Origin: Hydra vulgaris
Lineage: Eukaryota; Cnidaria; Hydrozoa; Anthoathecata; Hydridae
NCBI RefSeq assembly: GCF_038396675.1
Contig: NC_088931.1
Coordinates: forward strand, 61,963,501-62,027,500
Direction: 5' to 3'
DNA length: 64,000 nt
Shown: one piece after another, positions 26,843-46,889 of the stretch
Layout of the letters: every line of letters starts with the position of its first letter
Position numbering within the stretch: position 1 is the first letter of the stretch
Position numbers and translations under genes: made by a program
Notes under the pieces: generated by a model
Told to the model about the DNA's origin: nothing
Seen by the model: only the letters and a program-made list of their open reading frames with translations
The model's database searches: none

Positions 26843-29735
26843 ATGAAAGCGAAAAAAAGCGAAAATTTATCGTATTTATCCTGTAAATATTTGAACGCCA
26901 CTTCACTAAACAACAAGTTTGAGGAATTTAAAGTATTGTGTCACCTGAATGAACCAAACATAATCGGAGTAACGGAAACATGGTTTAGTGAAACTTCAAT
27001 TACGTGTGTGGAAAATTTTTGCTTATATCGTAGCGACAGAAATGATGGCCGCGTGGGCGGAGGAGTTTGTATTTACGTGAATAGCGAAATAACGTCTTAT
27101 GAAGTAAATGAAAAATGGCTATTGACGACTGACTTAGAACAAATCTGGACTGTACTAGTTTTTGGGAACGACAAATATTTGGTAGGATGCATATACCGAC
27201 CAAACGATGTGGTAGATATGGAACTGTTCAGAAATGTTTTCAGAACTGCAAAAGAATATGTGGACAAACGGGGTTTTAAAGATCTTTTAATAATGGGTGA
27301 CTTTAATTTTCCGAAAATTGAATGGTTAGATGGAGCAGTTCATGCAATAAATTCCAGTGAACACTCGATAGAACATCATTTCTCGGAAATAATAAACGAC
27401 GAATTTCTAATTCAGCACGTCGCGATACCTACTTTTCAACTAAACAAATCAACGTACGAGAATACATTGGATTTACTGTTCACAGTAAACGAACAAAGAT
27501 TATTTCAAGTTGAGACAAATGCGGTATTAGGGAATATAAGCAAAGGACATCTTGTAATTTGCTTTAAATATGCACTCAATCACCATGAGACAAAAACTGT
27601 AGCAAGCAATCGGAAATATATTTTAAAAAAAGCTGACTTCGCAGGAATGAACAATTTTTTTACAAATACAGACTGGGTAAAAATTTTTGATGCAATTAAT
27701 GCCCAGGAGATGTACGACACGCTCATTTTTTATGTTAACGAAGCTTGTCAAAAATATATACCGTGTCACAGCTCGAAAAACAGGACTCGTAAAAGAATTT
27801 TTTGGATTGACAATGAAATAAAAGAACTTGTGAAGAACAAAAGACGAATGAGACATTTAAACTGTTGCACAAATTGGAAAAACAAAAATATGGTAAACGA
27901 ATACAAAGCATTGTGTAAAACAGTTAAAATTGAAACGAGAAAAGCCAGAAAAAAATACGAACGCGAACTGGTCTACAAATCGATTAGAAACAAGAAGATA
28001 CTATTTAAATATGTGAACGATCAACAAAATGTAAAGAGCTCAATTAAAGCGATAAAAAACGCCGAAGGAAATGTTACAAATACGACTAGTGAGATTGTTG
28101 AAATTTTAAACGAAAATTTTCAAAACTCTTTCACTAGAGAGGGCGACCGAGCATTACCAGAATTCGGATCGAGATGTGGTGGTAAATATTTAGATTTTGA
28201 CGAGAGTGCAATTAATTACAGAAACGTAGTAACAAGATTATTCAAATTATTCATTGAGAAATCATGTGGAGTTGATCAATTGAGTACTATCATTTTAAAA
28301 AATTGCGCTGAAGGACTAGCATTGCCAATCACATTGATATTTATGTCTTCGATTGATAAGAGCGAACTACCTAAGCAATGGAAATTTGCGAACATTACCC
28401 CAATCTTTAAGAACAAAGGCAGTAAGCTAGAAGCGAATAATTATCGACCAGCATCACTGACTTCTGTGCCGTGTAAAATTCTGGAGAGCATAATAAAAGA
28501 CTCACTTTTGGCACATTTTACGAACAATAAATTTTTATCGAAGTGTCAACATGGATTTGTTAAATCTAGATCATGCACGACAAATCTCATGGAAACTGTG
28601 GATTATTTAAGAGAAAATATCGCACTGAATCGTCCGGTAGATGTGGTTTATTTAGACTTTGCGAAAGCTTTCGACACAGTGCCGCACAAAAGACTCGTTT
28701 TAAAATTAAAAGCGTATGGAATTACAGGAAAGCTGCTAAAGTGGTTAGAGGAATTTTTAAAAGATAGAAAGCAACGCGTAGTCAACGGTGATACTGTTTC
28801 GAGCTGGCGCGATATCTACAGCGGAGTTCCGCAGGGATCGGTAATTGGCCCGATATTGTTTGTTTTGTTCATAAATGACCTGCCGGATAGAATACAAAAT
28901 GTAGCCAAGCTCTATTGCAGATGACACCAAAATAATGATCGATGTGAACTCAATAGAGAATATAAACAGTCTTCAACAAGATATAAACAGTGCTTGGGAC
29001 TGGTCTAAAGAATGGTTAGTGAAATTCAATAAAGAAAAATGCGAAATAATACATTATGGAAGTAACAATCCAAAACACGATTATTCTATGGATAATGTTG
29101 TCCTAGGACAAACTACTATTCAAAAAGATCTAGGCGTATTATTCTCAGCAAACATGAAATGGAGACAGCAAATTATATCTTGCAGCTCGAAGGCAAATAA
29201 AATGCTGGGAATGATTAAAAACACATTTGTGAAACTGGATGTGCAGACTCTTAAAGTCTTATACGTGACGTTTGTTCGCCCAATAATCGAATTCGCGGTT
29301 CCAGTGTGGTCCCCTCAGCTTAAAGGAGAAATAGAACTGCTCGAGAAAGTTCAACACAGGGCTACGAGACTCAATCCGACTCTGGCAAAAATGAAATACG
29401 AGGAAAGACTGGAGATTCTTGGCCTCAGCCCATTATGTGAACGCAGACTTCGTGGAGATTTGATCCAGACTTATAAGTTATTAAATAAGATTGAAAATGT
29501 GGACTTTTTAAACGGTTTCAAGCCTAATGATTTTCAATCTAGAGGAAACGGTGTCAGGTTTGAACGCGAAAAAACAAAGTGCAACTTAAGACACTCATTC
29601 TTTACTAACAGAATAACAAAACCATGGAATAAACTACCTAAAGATGTAGTTAATGCAAAATCAGTAAACAGTTTTAAAGCACAATTAGACAATTGGCTCC
29701 TTTTAAATAAAATTAATACTGACACGGCTGTCTAA
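26843..29735 (+). pseudogene. CR1-like LINE ORF2 (endonuclease and reverse transcriptase), frameshifted
   Basis: ATG at 26843 follows the ORF1 stop by 10 bases; another in-frame ATG lies upstream at 26786. The endonuclease comes first: LNATSLNNKFEEF, IIGVTETWF, GGGVCIYVN, LLIMGDFNFPKIEW. Its last motif reads SKGHLVICF, where the family normally has SDH, so a catalytic Asp seems lost. The reverse transcriptase follows: ITPIFKNKG, NYRPASLTSVPCKILE, QHGFVKSRSC, VVYLDFAKAFDTVPHKRL, GVPQGSVIGPILFVLFINDL. One extra T at 28915-28916 breaks YADD and gives a stop at 28922. The other frame continues (DDTKIMID, DWSKEW, KDLGVLFS, VRPIIEFAVPVW, RRLRGDLIQTYKLL, PWNKLPKDVVNAKSVNSFK) to 29735. The copy is otherwise almost uninterrupted, so it is young. 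Confidence 0.92.
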
Positions 29736-35646
<5,911 letters not shown>

Positions 35647-35855
35647 TAATTTAGTGACGCCATGCTGAAAAGTAATTAAATACACGACTATCTTTTATTA
35701 AATTTTTAACAAGATTAAATACTTTTACTAGGTTAAACGTGTTTGTAACTTTACGGTATTTATTGCTAAATAATACAAATTTAAATCAATATAAACAAAT
35801 CATTTTTTATTTGCAAGAAAAACAATAAAAATTTGAATTTTTAGATTTGATGCCT

Positions 35856-35881
35856 ACTTTAAATTACACTTTTAGGAAAAA
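35856..35881 (+). promoter_or_regulatory. Possible trans-splice acceptor or very short 5'UTR
   Basis: A T-rich stretch ends in TTTTAG (AG at 35874-35875), only six bases before the ATG at 35882. This fits a 3' splice acceptor. Hydra is known to add spliced leaders to many mRNAs, so leader trans-splicing here is plausible. An ordinary upstream non-coding exon would look the same. Confidence 0.35.
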
Positions 35882-38620
35882 ATGTCAAAAGAAGAGATAG
35901 TATCAAAAATTGTTTCGGAGCCGGTAGTTCGGTTTGCTATTGTTGGCGCACCAAAAGTCGGAAAGTCAGGTTTGCTTTAACAAATTTATTTATAGCTTTG
36001 AGATTTCATAGAAATTTGTAATCTGTTTCTTAGTAGTATTAATTGTGTCGGCGATGTTTGTGATTCCAGTAAGATTCGCAAGAACAAGTTTTGTAGTACA
36101 TTATTTTTAATGCGTCGTTATGTTCAAAAACGAAAAAGTTCAGGCTAAATATACGTTTAAAAAAACCTAGAACATTTAGGAGGTTTTTAGTCTTAAGGCT
36201 GTTACTGAGGTGCTGAGGCTCCTTAAAATAAAATATCAAAACTTGTGTATTGTTGCTAATTACTCATTGTTTTAACTTATTGTTTTAAAATATACAATAT
36301 ATTTACGTTACAAAAATTACGCAGCATAAAGGTCTCTCCTTTAGATTTAGCAAAGCTTTATTCTGCAAACTTTTTTTAGTTAAAAAATGTTAAAAAATTT
36401 ATTTAAATGCATTTAAGGAAAACTAATAAGGAAGAAAAAAAAAAAAATTGACTAACGTTCTGTTAAGTTTAATGGAGAGATGATAATACGGCTCCAGCCA
36501 GCCGATGATATTGATGATAGTACGGCCCCAGACCGGTCAAAATATGCTAATATAAATAAGTACTAAAGATGTTTGTTTCACTTTTTATGAAATTATTACT
36601 GTATTTTATTATATATTTTTATACCAATATTGTTTATAAAATTTAAAGAAAAAAAATCAAAATCAATATATTCAATATTTCATTTTGTTTATAAACACAT
36701 ACGAAACTCGGACAAAACGGCATCATTTTAATTTCATCTTGATTATGAAAGTAATCTTTTTTATTTAAAAAAATTAACATGTTTAACATAATTAACATGT
36801 TTAACATTTTTTGCTTTCGAATTAAATTGTAATTAAGATTAACTGAAAAAATAATTTTTTATTTGGATTCCAATTCTTTTATGTTAATTTATATTTTACT
36901 TAATTCTTAAACAAAAGCTCTGAATCACACATTATTTCAAGGTTTAAAATGCGTTTGCTTGTATTCAAAGTTGTGCAATTCATTAAAATCAATGAGTCTC
37001 GTGAATTACTTCAATTGTTTAAAAATTTAAATATTATTATTAATAATGCTTATATAAATGTTATAAAACTAATATTACAACTTCGAAAACTTTATTTAGC
37101 AATCAGTGTAAGATTTTTGACTCGACGTTACATTAGCGAATATCAGCCAGGCGTTGAAAATAACTACGTAAGAGAAATATTCTTTGGAGATGACCATATT
37201 ACTTACGAATTAAAAGACACGGCCCATGAGGTAAGTTTATAATCCTTTATTAAGATTTTTTTAATTTTTTACTTTGCTTAAATAAATACTTTTTATTATA
37301 GTAAATTGCCAATTTAACCAATATTAATTAATATTAATGCCTATAAAATACTTTTTTTGTTATTTAAATTACTTATTTTGTTCATAAAAGGTAGATGTGC
37401 TTTCTCATATTTCGTGGGCCACATGTATAGCCGTTGTCTATTCGATAGACGATCGTCTCTCTTTTATGTTAGCTGAAGACATTCTTAAATTAATTGATTC
37501 GCATTTATCTAAGGACTGTAACGAAGGTAAAAACATGCTATGCTATGCTTTGATTTCTAACAAAAACGATTTAGATCATTTACGAGTAGTTACTTCTGAT
37601 GAAGGAAAATCGCTTGCTAAACTCTATCACGCAGGTTTCTGGGAAATGTCAGCTGCTGACAACTACGAATCAACGTACGGACCAATAAGAGCAATGATTG
37701 TAGAAGCCTTTTTTAGTACTACAAATAAACCTATAAATCCAGTGCCCCAAAATATAAACAAAACTCGTAATGTTGACGACTTTAAAAATAATTCCAAATC
37801 CGTTTTAAATCAACAGAATAAAAAAATTTCCCAAGACAATAGCAATACATATTTAAAAAAAAGTCGAAAATCCTCCAAAACCGATGGATTTAAGAAAAAT
37901 TCACTGGGTTATCTTTTGTTAGAAAACTTTGCCATGAACGATTTAGCTTTTGCAATGGCAAATGGACCTGACTCACAAGACGGGCCCAAGACAGACGATC
38001 CTAAAGAAATTGAAAAATCTAAAAAAGAGAGATTTCGATCTTCAATTAAACGAGAAAGATTAGCAAAACCAATTCGAAAACTCGGCGTAAACCAAAACGT
38101 ATTTGAAAATAGAGATAATGAGAAAGATCAACTGATATCAGACACAGACTCATTAGACTCAAATTCGTCAAAACTAATTTTAAATAACAACATTACAGAA
38201 ACAAATCTTACGAAAGATGCAAAAGCTAATCAGGAAAATATTCCTGATTCAGTGCAAAAAACAAACTCACAAACAATTTCTCCATCGATATCTACGGTTA
38301 TATTAAAAACAAATTCAATTGCAATACCGCAAACAAAATCGACATCGGCACAGCAAACTAACACGATACCGTTATCACAAACAAACTCGGCACCGGTATC
38401 GCAAATTAATTTACCATTTGTGACACAAACAAACATGAAAAATATTTATAATAAAAGGTATAGCGCAATGTCAATGAATAATGACAATAGCCCATTGGCA
38501 AATTGGAATGCATTGATGTTCGGACCAGAATACGATCTATGTCGCATTTTTAAGGGAAGATCTGAAAAAAAATCTACGAGAATGAAAATATCGGCAATAT
38601 TCAAACAAGCAAATCTTTGA
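35882..38620 (+). CDS. Ras-like small GTPase (RERG/RASL11 type), divergent, long C-terminal extension
   Basis: Exons 35882-35969, 37100-37230 and 37391-38620 join in frame (phase 1, then phase 0) to 482 codons. Introns are GT..AG; the second donor is GTAAGT. Exon 1 ends in the P-loop GAPKVGKS (G1). Exon 2 has VRFLTRRYISEYQPGVENNY (switch I region, with Gly where Ras has the Mg-binding Thr) and ELKDTAHE (G3 DTAG-type motif with His for Gly and no catalytic Gln). Exon 3 has a switch II about four residues shorter than in Ras, then WATCIAVVYSIDDRLSF, SNKNDL (G4, NKxD) and WEMSAADNYE (G5). It should bind guanine nucleotide; GTP hydrolysis and the conformational switch are doubtful. About 300 further residues are Ser/Thr/Asn/Gln-rich with QTNS-like repeats and end in basic KKSTRMKISAIFKQ. 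There is no CaaX box. RERG/RASL11 affinity is inferred from the RFLTRR and SA..NY context. The start is the first ATG before the P-loop. Confidence 0.85.
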
Positions 38621-38716
38621 AAATGTATTACATTTTCATATTTTGATGACGCCGTAAAATTTTAAATAATTGCCAATCATTTTAATATTAATTGTTTTTA
38701 TTAGGTTCTAATATCT

Positions 38717-38722
38717 AATAAA
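38717..38722 (+). promoter_or_regulatory. Candidate polyadenylation signal (AATAAA)
   Basis: AATAAA lies 97 bases after the stop of the Ras-like gene. It sits in a local direct repeat (TTATTAGGTTCTAATATCT at about 38699 and 38743). It is the first canonical signal downstream, but the motif is common in AT-rich DNA. Confidence 0.5.
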
Positions 38723-40580
38723 ATTCTCATATAATAACAATTTTATTAGGTTCTAATATCTTATTATTTGTTGTTATTTGTGACTTTTTTCTTTGTCATA
38801 TGCGCAACTGCTCACGTTTATTTATCGTGCACGAGTTCATTTTTCAATATTTTATTTTTGAATTGAACTAAATAGTGTTATTTTAAAATACATGGCTTTT
38901 ATACGTGGTCATACAACTCAAATATTTAGACAAACTAAGCCGCACCAGTTAGCACAACGGTATATATACCGTGCACGCATATACTGTTAAGTTACTAGAC
39001 TTTCTAAAAAAAGTTGGCTATGTTTAAAAGTTTTAAAAAAGTTATTTTCTTTTTTATAAATATATTTTTCCAAAGGTTGAAAAGTATTATTTAAAAAAAA
39101 GTATCCCCCTTGTTTTTAGTTCTTTGTTATTTTACGTTCTTTATTGGTTTTAAAATATGAAACACCAGATTAACATTTCTATTTAAGCTTAAATTTTTTT
39201 TTAAATGCTTATTCATGAAATGAAAATATATCATGAAATGAAAATATATGGAAATGCAGAAACTTTCAATTTGTAAATTTTAGGATATATAGTACAGAAA
39301 TACAAAAAAAGATTAGAAAATGGGGTAAATGAAATAAAAATGATGGAAATAAAATAAAAAGTTTAAATCAATAAAACTAAATTTTTGGAATTACATTGCA
39401 GTAGATTTAAATAAGTAAAAATTTAAATTAGTGTATTCATATACATTATCGATGACATCATGTTGAAATAGTCAGCATTATTAGCTTCAGTACACATGCA
39501 TCATCAGAGGGTTTGCACAAATACTATCTACGCTTTTTAGTTTTTTACCGTAATAAAAGAATAACTCTTATTTTAAAGGCAAAAAACGAAAACAAAAAAA
39601 TTCCATTATTCGCCCAAATAAAGATGGTGACAATTTCTAATTATTTTGCCACATTATTAGCTCCAAATTTTTTCATTACTTTCAAATTTAGTATATATTC
39701 AAATTATGTGTTAATTTTACTCATCAAATAACTGCATTTGTCTATTTAATCGCTTTTACATTTTTTTTATAAGCAATAATCACAGATATTAATGCGTCCC
39801 ATTACTCAAATAAAAACCTTTATCGGCTAAACAACCAACCCTTAATCTCATTTTGACACCACAGGGACTTTCTATAATTTACGACGTTTGATAACACAAA
39901 GGACACATTTACGACACATTATTTACGGGAAATGTATAAAAGATCAACTAAATTATTCTTTTATAAAAAAAAACTTTATTTAACTCCTCTTTTTTTATTT
40001 CTTTTTTAATTGCAAACATTTTTGTTTTTTGGTCGCCATATTTGAATTTAATAAACGCTCTAAATATAGTTTCGTCAAAGATTAAGCAATTTCTAGTCGA
40101 GTGTACTTGAGAAAAGTGCTTATCATCATACATACATATTGTTTTGAAAAATAATAGATGTTTTTCATTGAAAAGTGTGTTTACGCAATAAATTTGAGTT
40201 TCAAAATTTAATGGTTGTTTTAGCAGAATTATAGCAACATTAAACCCCTAGGACTAAAAAAATAATTTCTTATGTACAAAGCTTCAGCTCTGGTTACACT
40301 TTGTGTATAAATATGTTGTTTATAAATACTACATATATACAATTGTGTATTACAACGTATAAGCTAATATAAACCATACATATATACAATTGTGTATTCC
40401 AACGTATAAACAAAGATAGAAAAAGTATTTAGACGTACTCATACGTATTAACACATAATCAATTTATTTACATTTTTATACGTAGTTACGTTAAAACAAA
40501 AAAAGAATTTTTTCAGTAATCATTAAAAATTCAAAACAAAGGAACTTTATATTAGTAAAAAAAAAAAAAAAAAATGTCTT
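38723..40580. other. Stretch with no recognised gene
   Basis: It contains a perfect palindrome ACGGTATATATACCGT near 38957-38972 and a duplicated CATATATACAATTGTGTATT.CAACGTATAA at about 40330 and 40378. Short ORFs at 39513-39731 and 39948-40133 have no recognisable motif. Confidence 0.45.
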
Positions 40581-40651
40581 TTTCGAATTACGAAAAATCT
40601 AGCTGTGTAAAATGGTTTTTTACACAGCTAGATTTTTCGTAATTCGAAAAG
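40581..40651. repeat. Perfect 33-bp hairpin
   Basis: The arm at 40581-40613 (TTTTCGAATTACG...) is the exact complement of 40619-40651, with a loop of five bases (TGGTT). A run of A precedes it, and TAATTTCGAAAAG repeats part of the arm just after. It looks like a small MITE or snap-back duplication. Confidence 0.97.
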
Positions 40652-40984
40652 TAATTTCGAAAAGTCCAACTTAATAATTAATAACTGAACAGCAGTTTTT
40701 TTTAAGAGAAACTTTCATTGAAAACTTTATTTTAACTTCTGAATTTTATATGAAAAATATACAAAAAAACTATGCATAAAATATGCAAACATAAAACTAC
40801 CTGAAACTCATTTTCAAGAATTTCAAATAAGACATTAGAAATGGTTTCAGAAAAAAAATAAATAGCACCTAATCCTGCTTAATACTCAAATAAGACTGCT
40901 CAAGTTCTTAAATATAGCAATGCAAATAAAAAAAGTGCAGAAGCAAATAACAGCTTTTGAAATAAATAAATAAAGTTTGTCGTC

Positions 40985-43149
<2,165 letters not shown>

Positions 43150-43480
43150 AAATGTATTTTTGTTTGCAGAATCAGTTGCACCTTGTGGTAAGAAATTCCA
43201 ATCGTCTACCACTCTATTTGTTAAATTTAAAACCTGCATATTTTTTTAGTAAATTTTTGATGAAGCCTTTTATTGTGGCGATTCCTGGACATGTGGAAGT
43301 AACATTTAAAACGCTCCTTAAATCTAATATATTCAGTTGAATATGATATTTTAAACATTTTAATCAAGTCACCCCTTCTTCTCCTTTCTTTTAACGATAG
43401 TAAACCTAATACTTTTCTCATTTCTTCATAACAAATGCCTTTCTATGTTTTGATCCTAGTCGATCTACGTTGTTTACTTT
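43150..43480 (-). pseudogene. LINE ORF2 C-terminal fragment
   Basis: The minus strand reads CYEEMRKVLGLLSLKERRRR, GDLIKMFKI, and in the same frame further on LTNRVVDDWNFLPQGATDS. This is the R.RRGDLI..FKI ... NRV...WN.LP tail of CR1-like ORF2. No reverse transcriptase core is present. It resembles the fragment at 4308-4585 more than the young copy at 26843. Confidence 0.8.
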
Positions 43481-44395
43481 CATGTGTGTTAATATCTTTA
43501 ATACGATATGGGCTCCGTACTGATGCTGCATATTAAAGCTATGACCTAACACATGACTTGTATAACAACTTTAATAAAGTTTTATATTATTTAATATTTT
43601 TACTGTTAAATTTTAGTTTTGTGTTTTTATTCTGTTTTATTTTGTATTCATGCATTTCAAAGTTATTTTTTCATTAATTTTTAAAATTGTATGCAAAAGA
43701 TCTGGATTTTATTCTGCAAGTTTAATTTTGCATACTTTTTGTATAGTAACTTCATTAAATATTTTTATGAAAGATAAACTTTTTACTTTGTTACATATTG
43801 TTAACTAATTATTAAGTTATTATTAAATTGATAAACATATTGTTAAACATTTTTATTATTGAGTTTTATTATTGATTACAACAGTTTTATTATGAAGAGA
43901 CTTCCAAATGTATCGACCGGTACTACTGTAAATAAAATGTATAAACAGCTACAAAAAAGTATTTTAGGAATTATAATTAGTATATTCAAACGACTATTTG
44001 AATAGGCTACATTATATAAGTAATGAACTGAAGTTTTCACAAATTTTTTATTTTTACAGATGTAAATGTTTTATATTAACAATTTTTCATACAAATGTTG
44101 GTGTATATCTTAAAAAACAAATGTATGTATATCTTAAATGGTGTATATCTTAAAAAACTGTGTTTCTCTCGTTTATATTCATTAATATCCATTTATATGT
44201 TGCATGTTCAAAAAAAAAAACAATTTGTAGTTTTTTTTTCAAAGTTGGTAAACATCTGGTACAAGGTATTAGATATACTTTGTATGAAGTTATAGTAATC
44301 TGATACAAGGTATCAGATTATTAAAAACCTTGACATTTGTGTTAAGGTTATTTAAGTAAAGCCATGATCCAAGCAGGCATACGGAGTCCCAAAAG
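43481..44395. other. AT-rich stretch with short duplications
   Basis: TGTATATCTTAAA recurs three times between 44100 and 44160. AATCTGATAC and GTATCAGATT form a perfect 10-bp hairpin near 44297-44319. No gene. Confidence 0.45.
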
Positions 44396-44983
44396 GACTT
44401 CGGACTTGTATGCCACAAAAAGACTCAAGTATTGTGAATTTCAAAATAGGTATCACAGATGTAATGACATGCAAAATTGGTACTGCAAACGTTGTGGCTT
44501 GCAAAGCTGCTCCGTTGTATGGGTTTTTATTAAACGAATGTACAAACATTTTTTGGTGATGATGATTGTTATATTTCTGAAAAACCTTTTGCATTTTGAT
44601 TATATCTCGATTTCAGAAATTTTTTTTATTCATAACAATTAGTATATTTTTTTAAACATGAGTTATATTTATATCATTTTAAGATATTTTTATGTAACCT
44701 TCATGAAAAAAATATTGCATATTCAAAATATAAAAATAAGATATTTCTATTAGTTTTGATAAATACTACCTGTTATAATAATACCATTAAAATAACTTTC
44801 TTAATGTTGTTTTTTTTATTTATTTTGAATAAATTAAGGTGTAGATGTATATAGTATTTCTATTGGTTTAAGTTTATGTTATTATATTGTTATTGGTTTA
44901 AGATTAAGTTATTCTATTGGTTTAAGATTAAGTTAAGCTTAAGGTTAGCTATTTAATCCACAAATAATTAGATATTTTGTTGT
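44396..44983. repeat. 588-bp tandem duplication, first copy
   Basis: The segment from GACTTCGGACTTGTATGCC to TATTTTGTTGTG is followed directly by a second copy with no difference that I can see. The short ORFs in it (44364-44642 +, 44352-44594 -) show no recognisable domain. Confidence 0.9.
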
Positions 44984-45571
44984 GACTTCGGACTTGTATG
45001 CCACAAAAAGACTCAAGTATTGTGAATTTCAAAATAGGTATCACAGATGTAATGACATGCAAAATTGGTACTGCAAACGTTGTGGCTTGCAAAGCTGCTC
45101 CGTTGTATGGGTTTTTATTAAACGAATGTACAAACATTTTTTGGTGATGATGATTGTTATATTTCTGAAAAACCTTTTGCATTTTGATTATATCTCGATT
45201 TCAGAAATTTTTTTTATTCATAACAATTAGTATATTTTTTTAAACATGAGTTATATTTATATCATTTTAAGATATTTTTATGTAACCTTCATGAAAAAAA
45301 TATTGCATATTCAAAATATAAAAATAAGATATTTCTATTAGTTTTGATAAATACTACCTGTTATAATAATACCATTAAAATAACTTTCTTAATGTTGTTT
45401 TTTTTATTTATTTTGAATAAATTAAGGTGTAGATGTATATAGTATTTCTATTGGTTTAAGTTTATGTTATTATATTGTTATTGGTTTAAGATTAAGTTAT
45501 TCTATTGGTTTAAGATTAAGTTAAGCTTAAGGTTAGCTATTTAATCCACAAATAATTAGATATTTTGTTGT
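44984..45571. repeat. 588-bp tandem duplication, second copy
   Basis: This is a direct copy of 44396-44983. The junction falls inside an inverted repeat: ATTTAATCCACAA near 45539 and TTGTGGATTAAAT near 45568, a 13-bp arm pair that only the second copy completes. Confidence 0.9.
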
Positions 45572-46131
45572 GGATTAAATGCTAGGTTCAACAAGCTATG
45601 CAAAATACAGTGTTTGTAGATTTGAGTTAGAATCTACAAATTGAATAAAAATAGAAAACGTATGTTAGGGCAGCAGTAGTTTTTTATTTTTGTTTTTTAG
45701 GTATTAACAGGCTGTACTTGACGACTTCGTGCAACCAATGTTAAACAACCCCAAACTACAAGCCAATTTAAAATATTTTTTGTAGCAAAACGTTCTAAAA
45801 AGAATTTGTTTTTTATATTTACTAATTACATTACTTATATTTCATAATTTCTTTAAACTATTTTTGAAGATTTTTTACCAAATTTTAAGTTTAAAATATT
45901 ATTTTACACATTGATTTTCAGTTATTAATAATTAATTTTTATTCATTTTATTTATAATTATAATAGGAGTGTCCGTTTTTGGTAATAATTTTTCTGCAAA
46001 TACCAAATTGGCATTAAGTTATCATTGTGAGAGTATAATCTCAAGATATAATTAAAAAATAGTAGAATGAGCCATATAGACCTTATATGATCAATACGCT
46101 TGTTTTCTTGTAAATACAAGTTTAGCGCAAA
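45572..46131. other. Stretch with no recognised feature
   Basis: AT-rich with no ORF or structured repeat beyond short A/T runs. Confidence 0.4.
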
Positions 46132-46265
46132 ATGTCTGTACCGATAAAAACCACTCGCAGAAAACTTTCGATATTGATTGGTCTATTAAAATTTTTTAGT
46201 TACTTTTATATGGTTTCCACTTATCATGCTGGTGAGTTTGAAAACAGATTTTTAAACCAAAATTA
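46132..46265 (+). CDS. Candidate first exon with a signal-anchor-like segment
   Basis: ATG at 46132 opens a 45-codon frame that starts MSVPIKTTRRKLSILIGLLK: a basic stretch followed by about 20 hydrophobic or aromatic residues, as in a signal anchor. At codon 34 the sequence AAYHAG-like end meets GTGAGT (46232-46237), a good 5' splice donor; without splicing the frame stops at about 46265. No downstream exon was recognised, so this may be chance. Confidence 0.25.
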
Positions 46266-46762
46266 ACGGCCTGTGTTTTCTTATTGCATTTTAATTTATA
46301 TCTTATGACGGTCTGAGTTAATCAGGTTATATGAATAAATTAAAAATTAATTAGTACTTAGCCGTGTTTAATATTATTATACGGCTAAAATGTGTGTATT
46401 GTGAAATATCTATATTGCTCTCAAAGTAAAGTAATGGACTAGGGATATTTCAACTTTACCTCCAATGTCACACAAAATATTACACAAGTATATGGTGGCC
46501 GAAACTATATCGAAAAATAAAATGCAGAAGGGTGTTTTTAAACACAAAATTCAAAGGTACCAACTTTTTAAAGAGTCCTATGTCAAAAGGGTTTGTATTA
46601 AAGCAAATGTTGAAGCTGGAAACAAACCTTTATATTAAGTTAGATGCTCAGTGTCAGCATCCATGAAAAAAAAACATCAAAGGCTTTATAAAGAAAAGAC
46701 CTTGTACATTTATTCTTATTGAGACAGTAGAAACACAATTTCGTATTACTTGTTTTAAGATA

Positions 46763-46860
46763 TACCTGGATACGTAATTTACTTAGATTTGAAAAAGTCA
46801 TCTGATTCTGTGAGCCATAAAAGAATACTCATAAAAATCGAATCTTACGGATTAGGATGG
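46763..46860 (+). pseudogene. LINE reverse transcriptase shred
   Basis: One frame reads VIYLDLKKSSDSVSHKRILI followed by KIESYGLGW. This is reverse transcriptase motif A of CR1-like LINEs (V.YLDF.KAFD.V.H..L), in which the A of KAFD and neighbouring residues are changed. The frame is lost on both sides. Confidence 0.7.
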
Positions 46861-46889
46861 CTCTTTTACTTATTTTGATGTAAAAACGT

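Noticed and set aside
36949..37099. N-terminal part of the ORF that contains exon 2 of the Ras-like gene
   Set aside because: Splicing from the P-loop exon to the AG at 37098-37099 gives the expected Ras sequence, so this part is intron.
44352..45230. Duplicated small ORFs in the 588-bp repeat
   Set aside because: The frames on the two strands overlap, show no domain, and are duplicated only because the DNA is.
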